Of a stretch of DNA of 24,309 nucleotides, positions 8,020 through 15,515 are shown piece by piece. Position numbers and translations under genes: made by a program. Numbering within the stretch: position 1 is the stretch's first letter; the number at the start of each line of letters is the position of its first letter. The notes beneath the pieces are model-generated. The model worked only from the letters and a program-made list of their open reading frames with translations, was not told the origin of the DNA and did no database searches. This stretch comes from Gracilimonas sp031580945 (GTDB lineage: Bacteria > Bacteroidota > Rhodothermia > Balneolales > Balneolaceae). Location of the stretch: assembly GCA_031580945.1 (NCBI GenBank), contig JAVLBT010000029.1, positions 1 to 24,309 on the forward strand. Direction: 5' to 3'.

Positions 8020-10686
8020 TTAAAAATTATATCGGATCCCGAATACTATTCTGCGAGGTTCATTATAAAAATCTGGGCGGTTGTAGTTGGCATTCAAGAA
8101 TGCGATATCGCCCCGAAAATTCTTAAGATCTTCGTTTCTGTATAAAGAATACTCGGCTGTTCCGGTGTCACTAAAAACATTTCGTTCATTTCCGGTATCA
8201 AGTACATTATCAATTTTAGCATATATCTGCATGCGTTGGTCGTCGGAGAATTGAATACTTTTGGTTAGGTTAAGATCAATGTTGTATTTAGCAGGCCTGC
8301 GCTGACTATTCAATGGGTTTACAGATGGCGGAGAAGCATTTGTTCGCAAGTTATAATCAGGAGTGTAAGGGAAACCGGATCCTGCATTAAAAATGGCCCC
8401 AAATCCCCAACCATCTCTGGATTGATAGTTTGCAGTCAGGTTCACCGTATGTAGCTGATCCCAATCCAAAGGAACAATTCGTTTTTCAAGTTCTGTTTTA
8501 GCTGCAGCAGCGTTGTAAGCCTGTGCCGGATCAGAAGCATTTCCTTTTGCAATCTGGAATGTATAATCCGCAGTAAAAAACAGGCCATTGTTAAATCCTT
8601 GATCAAACGTAAGTACAATACCTTTTATAAATCCAAAGTCTGAATTTCGCACGATTCCATACCGTACTGATGTACCCTGAACGGCAATTGGGTCAGTAGC
8701 AGTACCCGCTAAATTCCTGATATCCCGGAAAAATGCTGTAACCTCAACTGCCGAGCTGGGACTTAATTCCTGTTTATAACCAAGCTCCCCGTTGATCGTT
8801 TTTTGAGGATCAAGATTTGCATTGCCAAGCAGTCCAATAAGCCCTGATCCACCCCCTAAGCGAAAAAATGGATTTTGATACAAGAGATTAAAGTTCGGGA
8901 TCTGGAAAAAGTGGCCATAGGAAAAGTGAATAGCACCCGTTTCTGATATTGGGAAAGCAATACCCAAACGCGGACTAAATTGCCAGGTTGGCTCTGAATC
9001 TTCAAATACTAAAGACTCGTCTTCAGGTCGTTGTTCATCAAATACTACATCTGGATCTGTTGGGTCCGTAAATACTTTAAAATTTGAATCAAAATAGTCA
9101 AATCTTACACCAGCGTTAATAATTAGATTTCCAATCTCAACTTTGTCTTGAATATAACCTGAAAGTTCAATCGGATTTACATCATAGGCCGAGTTTACAA
9201 ATACGCGTTCTACACCTTCCTGAGGATTATTTACAATAGAATTCTCATCCCTGAATACTAAATTATGATAGCGATATTCAACACCTGTTTTAATCTGATT
9301 CGAATTATTAACCTGGCTGGTTAAGTCAAATTTTCCGATCAGCGTATTTGTTTCTCGCATAGTGCGACCATTGTCTGTACCTCCTATAATAAAGCCGGAT
9401 GTAATGTTATTTGCTCTAAAGCCTGCATAATCATTAGGCAGATATCGATCATCAAAGGGGTCTTCAAATAGATAAGATTCGTATTTCTTATAGGTGTTCG
9501 AAACACTTACATCATAAAATGTTCGATCTGACAGGGAATGTGTTGCTTTTAAATAAGCACTGTAGTTCCGAGTGTACTCATCCCTTGAGAATTCTGGAAT
9601 GAACTGAGCCCCATGGTTATAATTTTTGAACTCTTCCCCTCCACCAATGATGTTAGCTGACACTTTTAAGCCAGAAATAGGCCTCCAGGTTAATTTAAAC
9701 TGCCCATTCAGTTTTTCATATGGATTCATATTTACTAAAGAAGAATCTCCTGTTCCAAGGGTATCCAAAAGGCCTAATTGACCCTGTTCGTTAATCCCTA
9801 CATTGTTAAAATCAAAAACATCACGACCGTAAAACCACCCGTCATTGCCAAAATATCGTGCACTTGCAAAAAAGAATAAATTGTCCTTTATAATAGGTCC
9901 GTCGATATTTGCTTCAATATTACGCACTGCAACCGGGTTGATCTCATCTATTCCTCTGAACAAATCCGTGCGATTTGAGGCATAATCCCCCAAAAACGTA
10001 TGAACCGACCCTGTAAAATTATTACTACCGTCTTTAGTCACAATATTTACAATACCACTCATAGCCTGTCCATATTCGGCGTTAAAGGCCCCGGTCACAA
10101 CCTGTACTTCTTTTACTGAACTATTCTCCACCCCGGCTGACAAACTTCCGTCAAAAACATCGGTAACAGGAACTCCATCAACCCAATAACCCACCTCACC
10201 GGTACGGCCTCCGCGAAAGTGGCCATCTACTACCCCGGCCTGTAGCTCTACCACTTCAGAGAAATTTTCAACGGGAATCGCTTCGATTTGTTCACTGGTT
10301 ACTGAAGATAAACTTGCAGTTACGTCTTTACGAACCAGTTCCCTGCCGGCTACAACGGTAACCTCTTCCCCTTCAACAACTTCTGGTTGCAATTCTACAT
10401 TAATTTGAGTGGTAAGATCAATACTTACTCGCACATCCTGAACGGTGGTTTGACTGTATCCTATGTAAGAGAAAACTAAATTATACGTGCCGGGCTCAAC
10501 ATTCAAAATGATGTATTCACCATCTACATTTGTTGCATTTCCCTTCGTAGTTCCTTCTATAATTACACTCGCACCTATTACGGGTTCTCCAGTTTCAGAA
10601 TCCGTAACCACACCCCGTATTTTTCCAGTTTGGGCAACTGATGATATAGCAACGAGGCTAAATATGAAGGTTATGAAATATCGCAT
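8020..10686 (-). CDS. TonB-dependent receptor with carboxypeptidase-regulatory-like N-terminal domain
   Basis: An 888-residue outer-membrane receptor. A signal peptide (about 1-18, ending SSVAQ) is followed by a CarboxypepD_reg-like beta-sandwich at about 20-105 (GVVTDSETGEPVIGASVIIEG, DGEYIILNVEPGTYNLVFSYIGY), common in Bacteroidota receptors. The plug lies at about 110-225 (SSVTSEQIEAIPVENFSEVV, YWVDGVPV, GAFNAEYGQAMSGIVNIVTK). The rest is a 22-strand-type barrel ending in an aromatic residue (IVFGIRYNF), the usual outer-membrane insertion signal. It imports a ligand using TonB-ExbBD energy; the ligand cannot be read from sequence. It lacks a downstream SusD-like gene, so it is not a classical SusCD pair. 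It is the first gene of the unit, and LacI-type operator palindromes lie 44-57 and 228-241 bases upstream of its ATG. Confidence 0.9.
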   Translation of the reverse strand: MRYFITFIFSLVAISSVAQTGKIRGVVTDSETGEPVIGASVIIEGTTKGNATNVDGEYIILNVEPGTYNLVFSYIGYSQTTVQDVRVSIDLTTQINVELQPEVVEGEEVTVVAGRELVRKDVTASLSSVTSEQIEAIPVENFSEVVELQAGVVDGHFRGGRTGEVGYWVDGVPVTDVFDGSLSAGVENSSVKEVQVVTGAFNAEYGQAMSGIVNIVTKDGSNNFTGSVHTFLGDYASNRTDLFRGIDEINPVAVRNIEANIDGPIIKDNLFFFASARYFGNDGWFYGRDVFDFNNVGINEQGQLGLLDTLGTGDSSLVNMNPYEKLNGQFKLTWRPISGLKVSANIIGGGEEFKNYNHGAQFIPEFSRDEYTRNYSAYLKATHSLSDRTFYDVSVSNTYKKYESYLFEDPFDDRYLPNDYAGFRANNITSGFIIGGTDNGRTMRETNTLIGKFDLTSQVNNSNQIKTGVEYRYHNLVFRDENSIVNNPQEGVERVFVNSAYDVNPIELSGYIQDKVEIGNLIINAGVRFDYFDSNFKVFTDPTDPDVVFDEQRPEDESLVFEDSEPTWQFSPRLGIAFPISETGAIHFSYGHFFQIPNFNLLYQNPFFRLGGGSGLIGLLGNANLDPQKTINGELGYKQELSPSSAVEVTAFFRDIRNLAGTATDPIAVQGTSVRYGIVRNSDFGFIKGIVLTFDQGFNNGLFFTADYTFQIAKGNASDPAQAYNAAAAKTELEKRIVPLDWDQLHTVNLTANYQSRDGWGFGAIFNAGSGFPYTPDYNLRTNASPPSVNPLNSQRRPAKYNIDLNLTKSIQFSDDQRMQIYAKIDNVLDTGNERNVFSDTGTAEYSLYRNEDLKNFRGDIAFLNANYNRPDFYNEPRRIVFGIRYNF

Positions 10687-10729
10687 ATATCCACTTCTAT
10701 TCTATTCCGATTATTGAATAGAAAGTTAA

Positions 10730-10743
10730 TGTAAGCGCTTACA
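10730..10743. promoter_or_regulatory. LacI-family operator-like palindrome, proximal site
   Basis: TGTAAGCGCTTACA is a perfect 14-base palindrome with the central CG and the TGTAA/TTACA arms typical of LacI-family operators; it also fits the CcpA cre consensus. Its near edge is 44 bases upstream of the TonB receptor ATG, a position suited to repression. On the minus strand the motif AAACTTTG, one base off the Bacteroidota -7 consensus TAnnTTTG, abuts it. The regulator is not in the window. The site is clear in the sequence; its function is inferred. Confidence 0.65.
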
Positions 10744-10913
10744 AAGTTTCAACCTTTTTTACACAAATTTTGAATTAAAAACTTCCCTCTTATTGTCTAT
10801 TTAAACCAGAATTTATGCGCACTTTTAGTAATTGTTTTTACTCTATATATGAAATGAAGGCATTTTTACACTTGCCAAGAATTGATCAGAATAAATATAG
10901 AAATGTAAAGAAA

Positions 10914-10927
10914 TCTAAGCGCTTACA
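10914..10927. promoter_or_regulatory. LacI-family operator-like palindrome, distal site
   Basis: TCTAAGCGCTTACA matches the proximal site at 13 of 14 positions and keeps the 10-base palindromic core TAAGCGCTTA. It lies in the same gap, 48 bases past the ispG stop, with a centre-to-centre distance of 184 bases from the other copy. Two copies in one 289-base gap are unlikely to be chance and suggest cooperative binding or DNA looping by a dimer-of-dimers LacI-type repressor. A minus-strand TATATTTA, close to the -7 consensus, lies shortly downstream of it. Confidence 0.55.
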
Positions 10928-10975
10928 TAATTTTCCTGAGAATGAAATTTAATGAAAGAAGATTTATTGATAAAA

Positions 10976-12205
10976 TTACTTAACCGGTTTCTCTTCCCCG
11001 TAGTTTTTAGTGACATAATTGTCAAGAATTTGACGAAATTCTTTCCCGATATGATCTCCTCTCAGAGTTTTGAAATGTTCTCCGTCTACATAAACGGGCG
11101 CTTTTGGCTCTTCAAATGTTCCAGGTAAAGAAATACCAATATTAGCATTTCTGGATTCTCCCGGACCATTAACCACACAACCCATTACAGCAACATCCAT
11201 TTCTTCTACTCCGGGATAAGCCTGTCGCCATATTGGCATTGATTCAGCTATATATTCTTGTATTTCCTGAGCCAGTTCCTGAAAATATGTGCTTTTCGTT
11301 CGCCCGCAGCCCGGACAAGCTGTTACCTGTGGAATAAAACTTCGAATTTTCAAAGACTGAAGGATTTGTTGAGCAACTTGCACTTCCAAAGCCCGATCAG
11401 CGCCTGGCTCCGGTGTAAGTGATACCCGAATAGTATCACCGATCCCCTGCTGAAGGATCACAGATAAAGCAGAAGCACTTGCAACCATACCTTTCATTCC
11501 CATTCCAGCTTCTGTAAGTCCAACGTGTAAAGCATAGTCAACCTCTTGTGCAATTCGTTCATAGACTGTTATCACATCCTGTACACCGGACATCTTACAG
11601 CTGATAATAATCTTGTTGGAGGGAAGCCCCACCTCTTCTGCCAGCTTTGATGACCGTTTCGCACTTTCTACCATGGTGTCAAGCATCACAGCTTTGGCAG
11701 ATTTTGGTTTTGGCAGTTCATTATTTTCATCCATTTTATCAGCAAGCAGTTGTTGGTCGAGTGACCCCCAATTGACACCAATGCGAACCGATTTATCATA
11801 TTTAATAGCTTGTTCAACAATGGTAGCAAAATTTTCATCCCTCGTTTTGGTTCCTGTATTTCCGGGATTGATCCTGAAGTTTGCCAGAGCTTCAGCCATG
11901 TCAGGATATTTAGTGAGTAATTTATGCCCATTGTAATGAAAGTCTCCAATTATAGGAACGGTACATCCTCTACTTAACAACTTATCTTTTATAAAAGGGA
12001 CTGCTTTGGCTGATTCATCGTTATTGACCGTGATGCGTACTAACTCCGATCCCGCACGATGCAGGTGCTCTATTTGATCAGCAGTTTCATTAATATCTGC
12101 CGTATCGGTATTCGTCATTGACTGAACCACGATGGGTGCATCCCCACCTACGGGTACATCTCCCACCATCACTTGAATTGATTTTCTACGCTTAATTTCT
12201 GCCAT
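10976..12205 (-). CDS. ispG: 4-hydroxy-3-methylbut-2-enyl diphosphate synthase (flavodoxin/ferredoxin)
   Basis: A 409-residue IspG (GcpE), the cytoplasmic enzyme that reductively opens 2-C-methyl-erythritol-2,4-cyclodiphosphate to HMBPP in the MEP isoprenoid pathway. The N-terminal TIM-barrel region carries PIVVQSMTNTDT (about 24-35), GDFHYNGH, FRINPGNTG and HVGLTEAG. The C-terminal iron-sulfur domain has CPGCGR with Cys297 and Cys300, and GCVVNGPGE with Cys343 and Glu350, the known three-Cys/one-Glu [4Fe-4S] ligand set. This is the short single-TIM-barrel bacterial form, without the insert found in the roughly 600-residue forms of many other Bacteroidota. The ATG lies 20 bases after the upstream rhomboid stop, with AAAGGA further upstream, so ispG is probably the last gene of the run that starts at 15276. 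Confidence 0.96.
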   Translation of the reverse strand: MAEIKRRKSIQVMVGDVPVGGDAPIVVQSMTNTDTADINETADQIEHLHRAGSELVRITVNNDESAKAVPFIKDKLLSRGCTVPIIGDFHYNGHKLLTKYPDMAEALANFRINPGNTGTKTRDENFATIVEQAIKYDKSVRIGVNWGSLDQQLLADKMDENNELPKPKSAKAVMLDTMVESAKRSSKLAEEVGLPSNKIIISCKMSGVQDVITVYERIAQEVDYALHVGLTEAGMGMKGMVASASALSVILQQGIGDTIRVSLTPEPGADRALEVQVAQQILQSLKIRSFIPQVTACPGCGRTKSTYFQELAQEIQEYIAESMPIWRQAYPGVEEMDVAVMGCVVNGPGESRNANIGISLPGTFEEPKAPVYVDGEHFKTLRGDHIGKEFRQILDNYVTKNYGEEKPVK

Positions 12206-12225
12206 CGACTTTCATTATCCTTTAA

Positions 12226-13137
12226 TTATTCCTTCTTACTTAGCTCGAAAAGTTTTCTTTTTTCTTCTTTTGTCAATGAGTCGTATCCATTTTTAGATAT
12301 TTTTTCCAATATATCATCCAGTTCAGATTGTTCTACTTCCTCTATGATTTCAGCATCCTGAACAACATGCATGTTCGAATTTCGACTCCGTGTTTTCTTA
12401 CCACTCATTGAGGGACTGAATCTTCCCAACAAATATTCAATATATCGGATCGGTAAACTTAGGTCTCGCCCATTTTCGTGCGCTTTAATAAAAAGATATC
12501 CTCCCAAAGCGCCCCCGAGGTGAACCAGTCTCGCAACACCATCAGCGCTTCCAAGGAAAAGAATATCAATGGCAATCCAACCAGCCACAAAAAACCGGGC
12601 CTGTATGGGGGGAAATAAGAAAAGCATGATGGGGGCAGTTGGAAACAGCATCGCAAAAGCAACCAATATACCGGTCACCGCACCAGACGCACCTATAACC
12701 AAGGCGGAACCGAAAATTAGGGCCAGCGCAGCATCCAATAAAGCCCCTAAAATACCTGCGCCAAAATAAATCATGGTAAAACTTCGCGGGCCAAGTGTTT
12801 CTTCAACGGCTCTTCCCATCCACCAAAGCCAGAGCATATTAAATAAAAAGTGAAAAAAACCTCCATGTAAAAACATGTAGGTTACCAACCGCCATGGTTG
12901 AGTTAGGAAAGTTGGAAAAGTAGGATCAAATCCCAGATTAGGAACCACCCAACTATTCAGTGTTTGCCCGCCAAGCATTTGTATGACAAAAACAACGGCG
13001 TTTATCAGAATAATTGTTCTGATAGCAACAGGCATACGCATAAATCCACGCTTCATGGCACCGCCAAAAGAATCATAGGAACCGGTGCCACCACCAAAGT
13101 TACCACCACCAGGGAAATTAAAAGGTCGGTTAGCCAT
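12226..13137 (-). CDS. Rhomboid-family intramembrane serine protease (longer copy with C-terminal tail)
   Basis: A 303-residue polytopic membrane protein with a complete rhomboid active site: Asn100 in HFLFN, nucleophile Ser151 in GASGAVTG and His206 in LVHLGGALGG, which sits in the last core helix. A Gly/Phe-rich N-terminal segment (about 1-25) precedes the first membrane helix (TIILINAVVFVIQML). After the six-helix core is a charged cytosolic tail (about 240-303), highly acidic then ending in LDDILEKISKNGYDSLTKEE, a tail seen on many Bacteroidota rhomboids. Rhomboids cleave single-pass membrane proteins within the bilayer; the substrate is unknown. Its ATG lies inside the end of the preceding rhomboid gene (8-base overlap, ATGGCTAA), so the two are translated together. 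Confidence 0.93.
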   Translation of the reverse strand: MANRPFNFPGGGNFGGGTGSYDSFGGAMKRGFMRMPVAIRTIILINAVVFVIQMLGGQTLNSWVVPNLGFDPTFPTFLTQPWRLVTYMFLHGGFFHFLFNMLWLWWMGRAVEETLGPRSFTMIYFGAGILGALLDAALALIFGSALVIGASGAVTGILVAFAMLFPTAPIMLFLFPPIQARFFVAGWIAIDILFLGSADGVARLVHLGGALGGYLFIKAHENGRDLSLPIRYIEYLLGRFSPSMSGKKTRSRNSNMHVVQDAEIIEEVEQSELDDILEKISKNGYDSLTKEEKRKLFELSKKE

Positions 13138-13762
13138 AATATTCAGGTTTTTTCAGTCCCCAGTATTTAATAAGTACAAATCCTACCGCTAATCCGCCTA
13201 AGTGTGCAAAATGAGCCACTCCACTATTGGGCATTGACAAGCCATTAAATAGTTCAAACAAACCGTAAAAAAGAACAAAATATTTTGCTTTTACAGGAAT
13301 TGGAGGAATTAACAGCATGATATAGCGATCAGGAAACATCATCCCGAATGCCAAAAGAATTCCAAAAACAGCCCCTGACGCACCTAAGGTGTATGTAAAA
13401 TAACCGCCCACAAACATATGAATGACCGCGGCACCAACACCACAAAGCATATAATAAAGTAAGAATCGCTTAGATCCCCACAAATTTTCAATGGCTTGTC
13501 CGAATATCCATAAGGCAAATAGGTTGAACAAAATATGGTATATATCAGCATGCAGGAACATGTAGGTAATAAGTTGCCAAGGCATAAAACCTTCGCCAAG
13601 CGGATTAAGGACTAAGTATGGAGCAAGCGCTGCACCAATGGGAGTCCACCCTGAACCAAAGATCTGTTTTGTTAAAAGAAAAGCCAATCCGTTTATGATC
13701 AAAAGGTTTTTTATGACCGGGGGAAAAATGGAAAATTGTGTATTTGGTGAAAAATTATCCAA
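13130..13762 (-). CDS. Rhomboid-family intramembrane serine protease (short copy)
   Basis: A 210-residue minimal rhomboid with six predicted membrane helices and little else. The catalytic residues are all present: Asn80 in HILFN, Ser129 in LGASGAVFG and His187 in AHFAHLGGLAVG. It also has the L1-loop-type segment before HILFN (PWQLITYMFLHADIYHILFN region). It starts 11 bases after the stop of the FAD oxidoreductase gene and overlaps the second rhomboid by 8 bases. The two copies differ in their extensions, since this one lacks the acidic C-terminal tail, so they may have different substrates or form a hetero-oligomer; the latter is speculation. Confidence 0.93.
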   Translation of the reverse strand: MDNFSPNTQFSIFPPVIKNLLIINGLAFLLTKQIFGSGWTPIGAALAPYLVLNPLGEGFMPWQLITYMFLHADIYHILFNLFALWIFGQAIENLWGSKRFLLYYMLCGVGAAVIHMFVGGYFTYTLGASGAVFGILLAFGMMFPDRYIMLLIPPIPVKAKYFVLFYGLFELFNGLSMPNSGVAHFAHLGGLAVGFVLIKYWGLKKPEYYG

Positions 13763-13773
13763 AAATATCTGCT

Positions 13774-15276
13774 TTAATGATGATTCTTTCTTATTCGTGA
13801 ATATACGTTAATACCACTCAAAGTTACGCCCGGAATTCCTTGTCCGGGAAAAGTAGTATCTCCACAAAGATACAAACCTTTGAACGGAGTTTCGTTGGGA
13901 GTCCAATTTAGCAAGCTTCGTGCCATACTTTGAGGAATTCCACCGACTCTGCCCTTTTTGCGGTACACCCAGTTTTCCCAGGTCACAGGAGTGGCAGTAT
14001 GAATTAGGTCAATTTTTGCATCTGAGAATCCAGGTAATTTATCTGTAAGATTTTTCACAATGAAATCTTCTACCTCCTCCTTAGCCTTGTCATAGCTGCC
14101 ATTTAATCCATACCAAGTTGCAGGAGAAGCATGAGTAGATATATTGAGGGTACGTTTCCCATTTTTAGCACGCTTATCATCTCCGGGTTTTGACATTGAA
14201 ACAAAAAATGATTTCGAATTTGTGTAAGGAACGGTCTGACCTTCATTCAAATGTATTTGGTGATGTAATGACAGGTCCTCCGGATAAGTATCTTCTGTGG
14301 CTATTCCAATGGTAATGGCTCCCCAAGCCTCTTCAAAACCTGATGCTTCTTTTTTGAAATAATCACCTATTTCTGCATTCGTGATATCTTTCATATTCCA
14401 TATTGGGATGTTTGAAACGACAATAGGTGCTTTGTAAGTGTTTTTTTCATTCTTGCTGTTCTTGGTTTCAACTGTAAAATATTTCTTTTCCTTTGTGATC
14501 ATCTCAACTCCTTCCTTAGTATGCAAAGCCCCTCCATGATCCTGAATAAATGAACGAATAGCGTTGATCATCTCCAGTAATCCACCAGGAACATAGTAAT
14601 TCGAGTAATTTGTATAAGTTATTCCGGCTGCACCAAATAAAAAGGGAGTCTCCGAAGCTGTGGCTTGGGCTGTGATCATTAATTGTTCATCAACAAAGCT
14701 GTGAAACTTTGGTGAATCAATACCAAAGTTTTGCATTACCTTACTTACTGACTTAAACGCATATTTTAATACCCAAACATCCAGTGGATTATTGTTGATA
14801 GCCAATTGCCCCCATTCAGATAATTTTTGAGGAGGAAAAAATGGATTCTTTAGAGAAACTTTCCACACCAGATCTGATACTTTAAAAGCTTCTTCCCAAA
14901 AAGCACGTTGTCCTTTCTCATTACCGAAAACCCGAATTGCCTCTTCAATCCATTGTTCCCGATCTTTATATCTCGTTACTTCCTCACCGTCGATTAAAAC
15001 CGACATACTTGGCGATATTTCATCTTTGGGAATACGAAGGCCCGTATCCTTTTCAAGTTTCCATAAAGGCTGATTTTTATCAAAGCCGATAAGCGTAGTT
15101 GCACCAGATTCGAAGATATATCCCTTCCGAAAGTAAGATGACGAACATCCCCCCGGTGCATGTGCCTTTTCCAATATTAATACTTTATAGCCATCATTTG
15201 CCAGCATGGCTGCGGCACTCATGCCACCCATTCCAGAACCAGCAATAATAACATCGTAATCTGTGTTGATATTCAT
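13774..15276 (-). CDS. Phytoene desaturase/CrtISO-like FAD-dependent oxidoreductase
   Basis: A 500-residue protein of the CrtI/CrtISO/retinol-saturase family of FAD enzymes, which act on carotenoids or other polyenes. The N-terminal Rossmann fold binds FAD: GSGMGGMSAAAMLANDGY at 13-30, then LILEKAHAPGG, with Glu as the ribose-binding residue. SGATTLIGF follows near residue 57. The C-terminus carries GLYLCGDTTFPGQGIPGVTLSG, the second FAD/carotenoid-type signature of the family. The length is normal for the family. The exact reaction (desaturase, isomerase, saturase) cannot be told from sequence. Being first in a run that ends in ispG fits a link to isoprenoid or carotenoid metabolism, but the rhomboid genes between them make this only suggestive. 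It is transcribed divergently from the GS-like gene. Confidence 0.85.
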   Translation of the reverse strand: MNINTDYDVIIAGSGMGGMSAAAMLANDGYKVLILEKAHAPGGCSSSYFRKGYIFESGATTLIGFDKNQPLWKLEKDTGLRIPKDEISPSMSVLIDGEEVTRYKDREQWIEEAIRVFGNEKGQRAFWEEAFKVSDLVWKVSLKNPFFPPQKLSEWGQLAINNNPLDVWVLKYAFKSVSKVMQNFGIDSPKFHSFVDEQLMITAQATASETPFLFGAAGITYTNYSNYYVPGGLLEMINAIRSFIQDHGGALHTKEGVEMITKEKKYFTVETKNSKNEKNTYKAPIVVSNIPIWNMKDITNAEIGDYFKKEASGFEEAWGAITIGIATEDTYPEDLSLHHQIHLNEGQTVPYTNSKSFFVSMSKPGDDKRAKNGKRTLNISTHASPATWYGLNGSYDKAKEEVEDFIVKNLTDKLPGFSDAKIDLIHTATPVTWENWVYRKKGRVGGIPQSMARSLLNWTPNETPFKGLYLCGDTTFPGQGIPGVTLSGINVYSRIRKNHH

Positions 15277-15515
15277 GCCGCCATAACAACATCGGCTCCT
15301 ATAATTGTTCCTTACTCAAGTTCTTTTTTCAAAATTTTGAATCTAACTTCTACCATCCTATTAAAATGGGATAACCTTACCAATATCCTGATCACAAATA
15401 TTGCCGTTTTGCGTTTAATCGGTTTACAAAATCCAGATAAATTAAAAATTGAGGCAAATAAAGTCTTTGGCATTGGTTAGATTTGAAAGTCATCTATCCT
15501 ACTATCACAAAGCAT
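15277..15515. promoter_or_regulatory. Divergent intergenic region expected to hold two promoters
   Basis: A 239-base AT-rich gap between the divergent FAD oxidoreductase and GS-like genes, so promoters for both must lie here or close by. I could not place a convincing TTG/TAnnTTTG pair for either. The imperfect inverted repeat ATCCTATT/AATGGGAT around 15356-15373 has almost no loop and is not called as a terminator. Confidence 0.4.

Noticed and set aside
10855..10953. A 32-codon plus-strand ORF (MKAFLHLPRI...) in the gap upstream of the TonB receptor.
   Set aside because: It overlaps the distal operator, has no coupling to another gene, no recognisable motif, and short ORFs of this size are expected by chance in AT-rich gaps.
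15356..15373. ATCCTATT/AATGGGAT inverted repeat as a terminator or riboswitch piece.
   Set aside because: The loop is too small, one pair is a wobble, there is no T-run, and the position between divergent genes does not call for a terminator.
15483..15515. TTG at 15483 as the start of the GS-like protein, adding 11 residues.
   Set aside because: The added residues do not resemble the family N-terminus and an ATG at 15516 gives the normal start; the earlier start is not excluded but is less likely.
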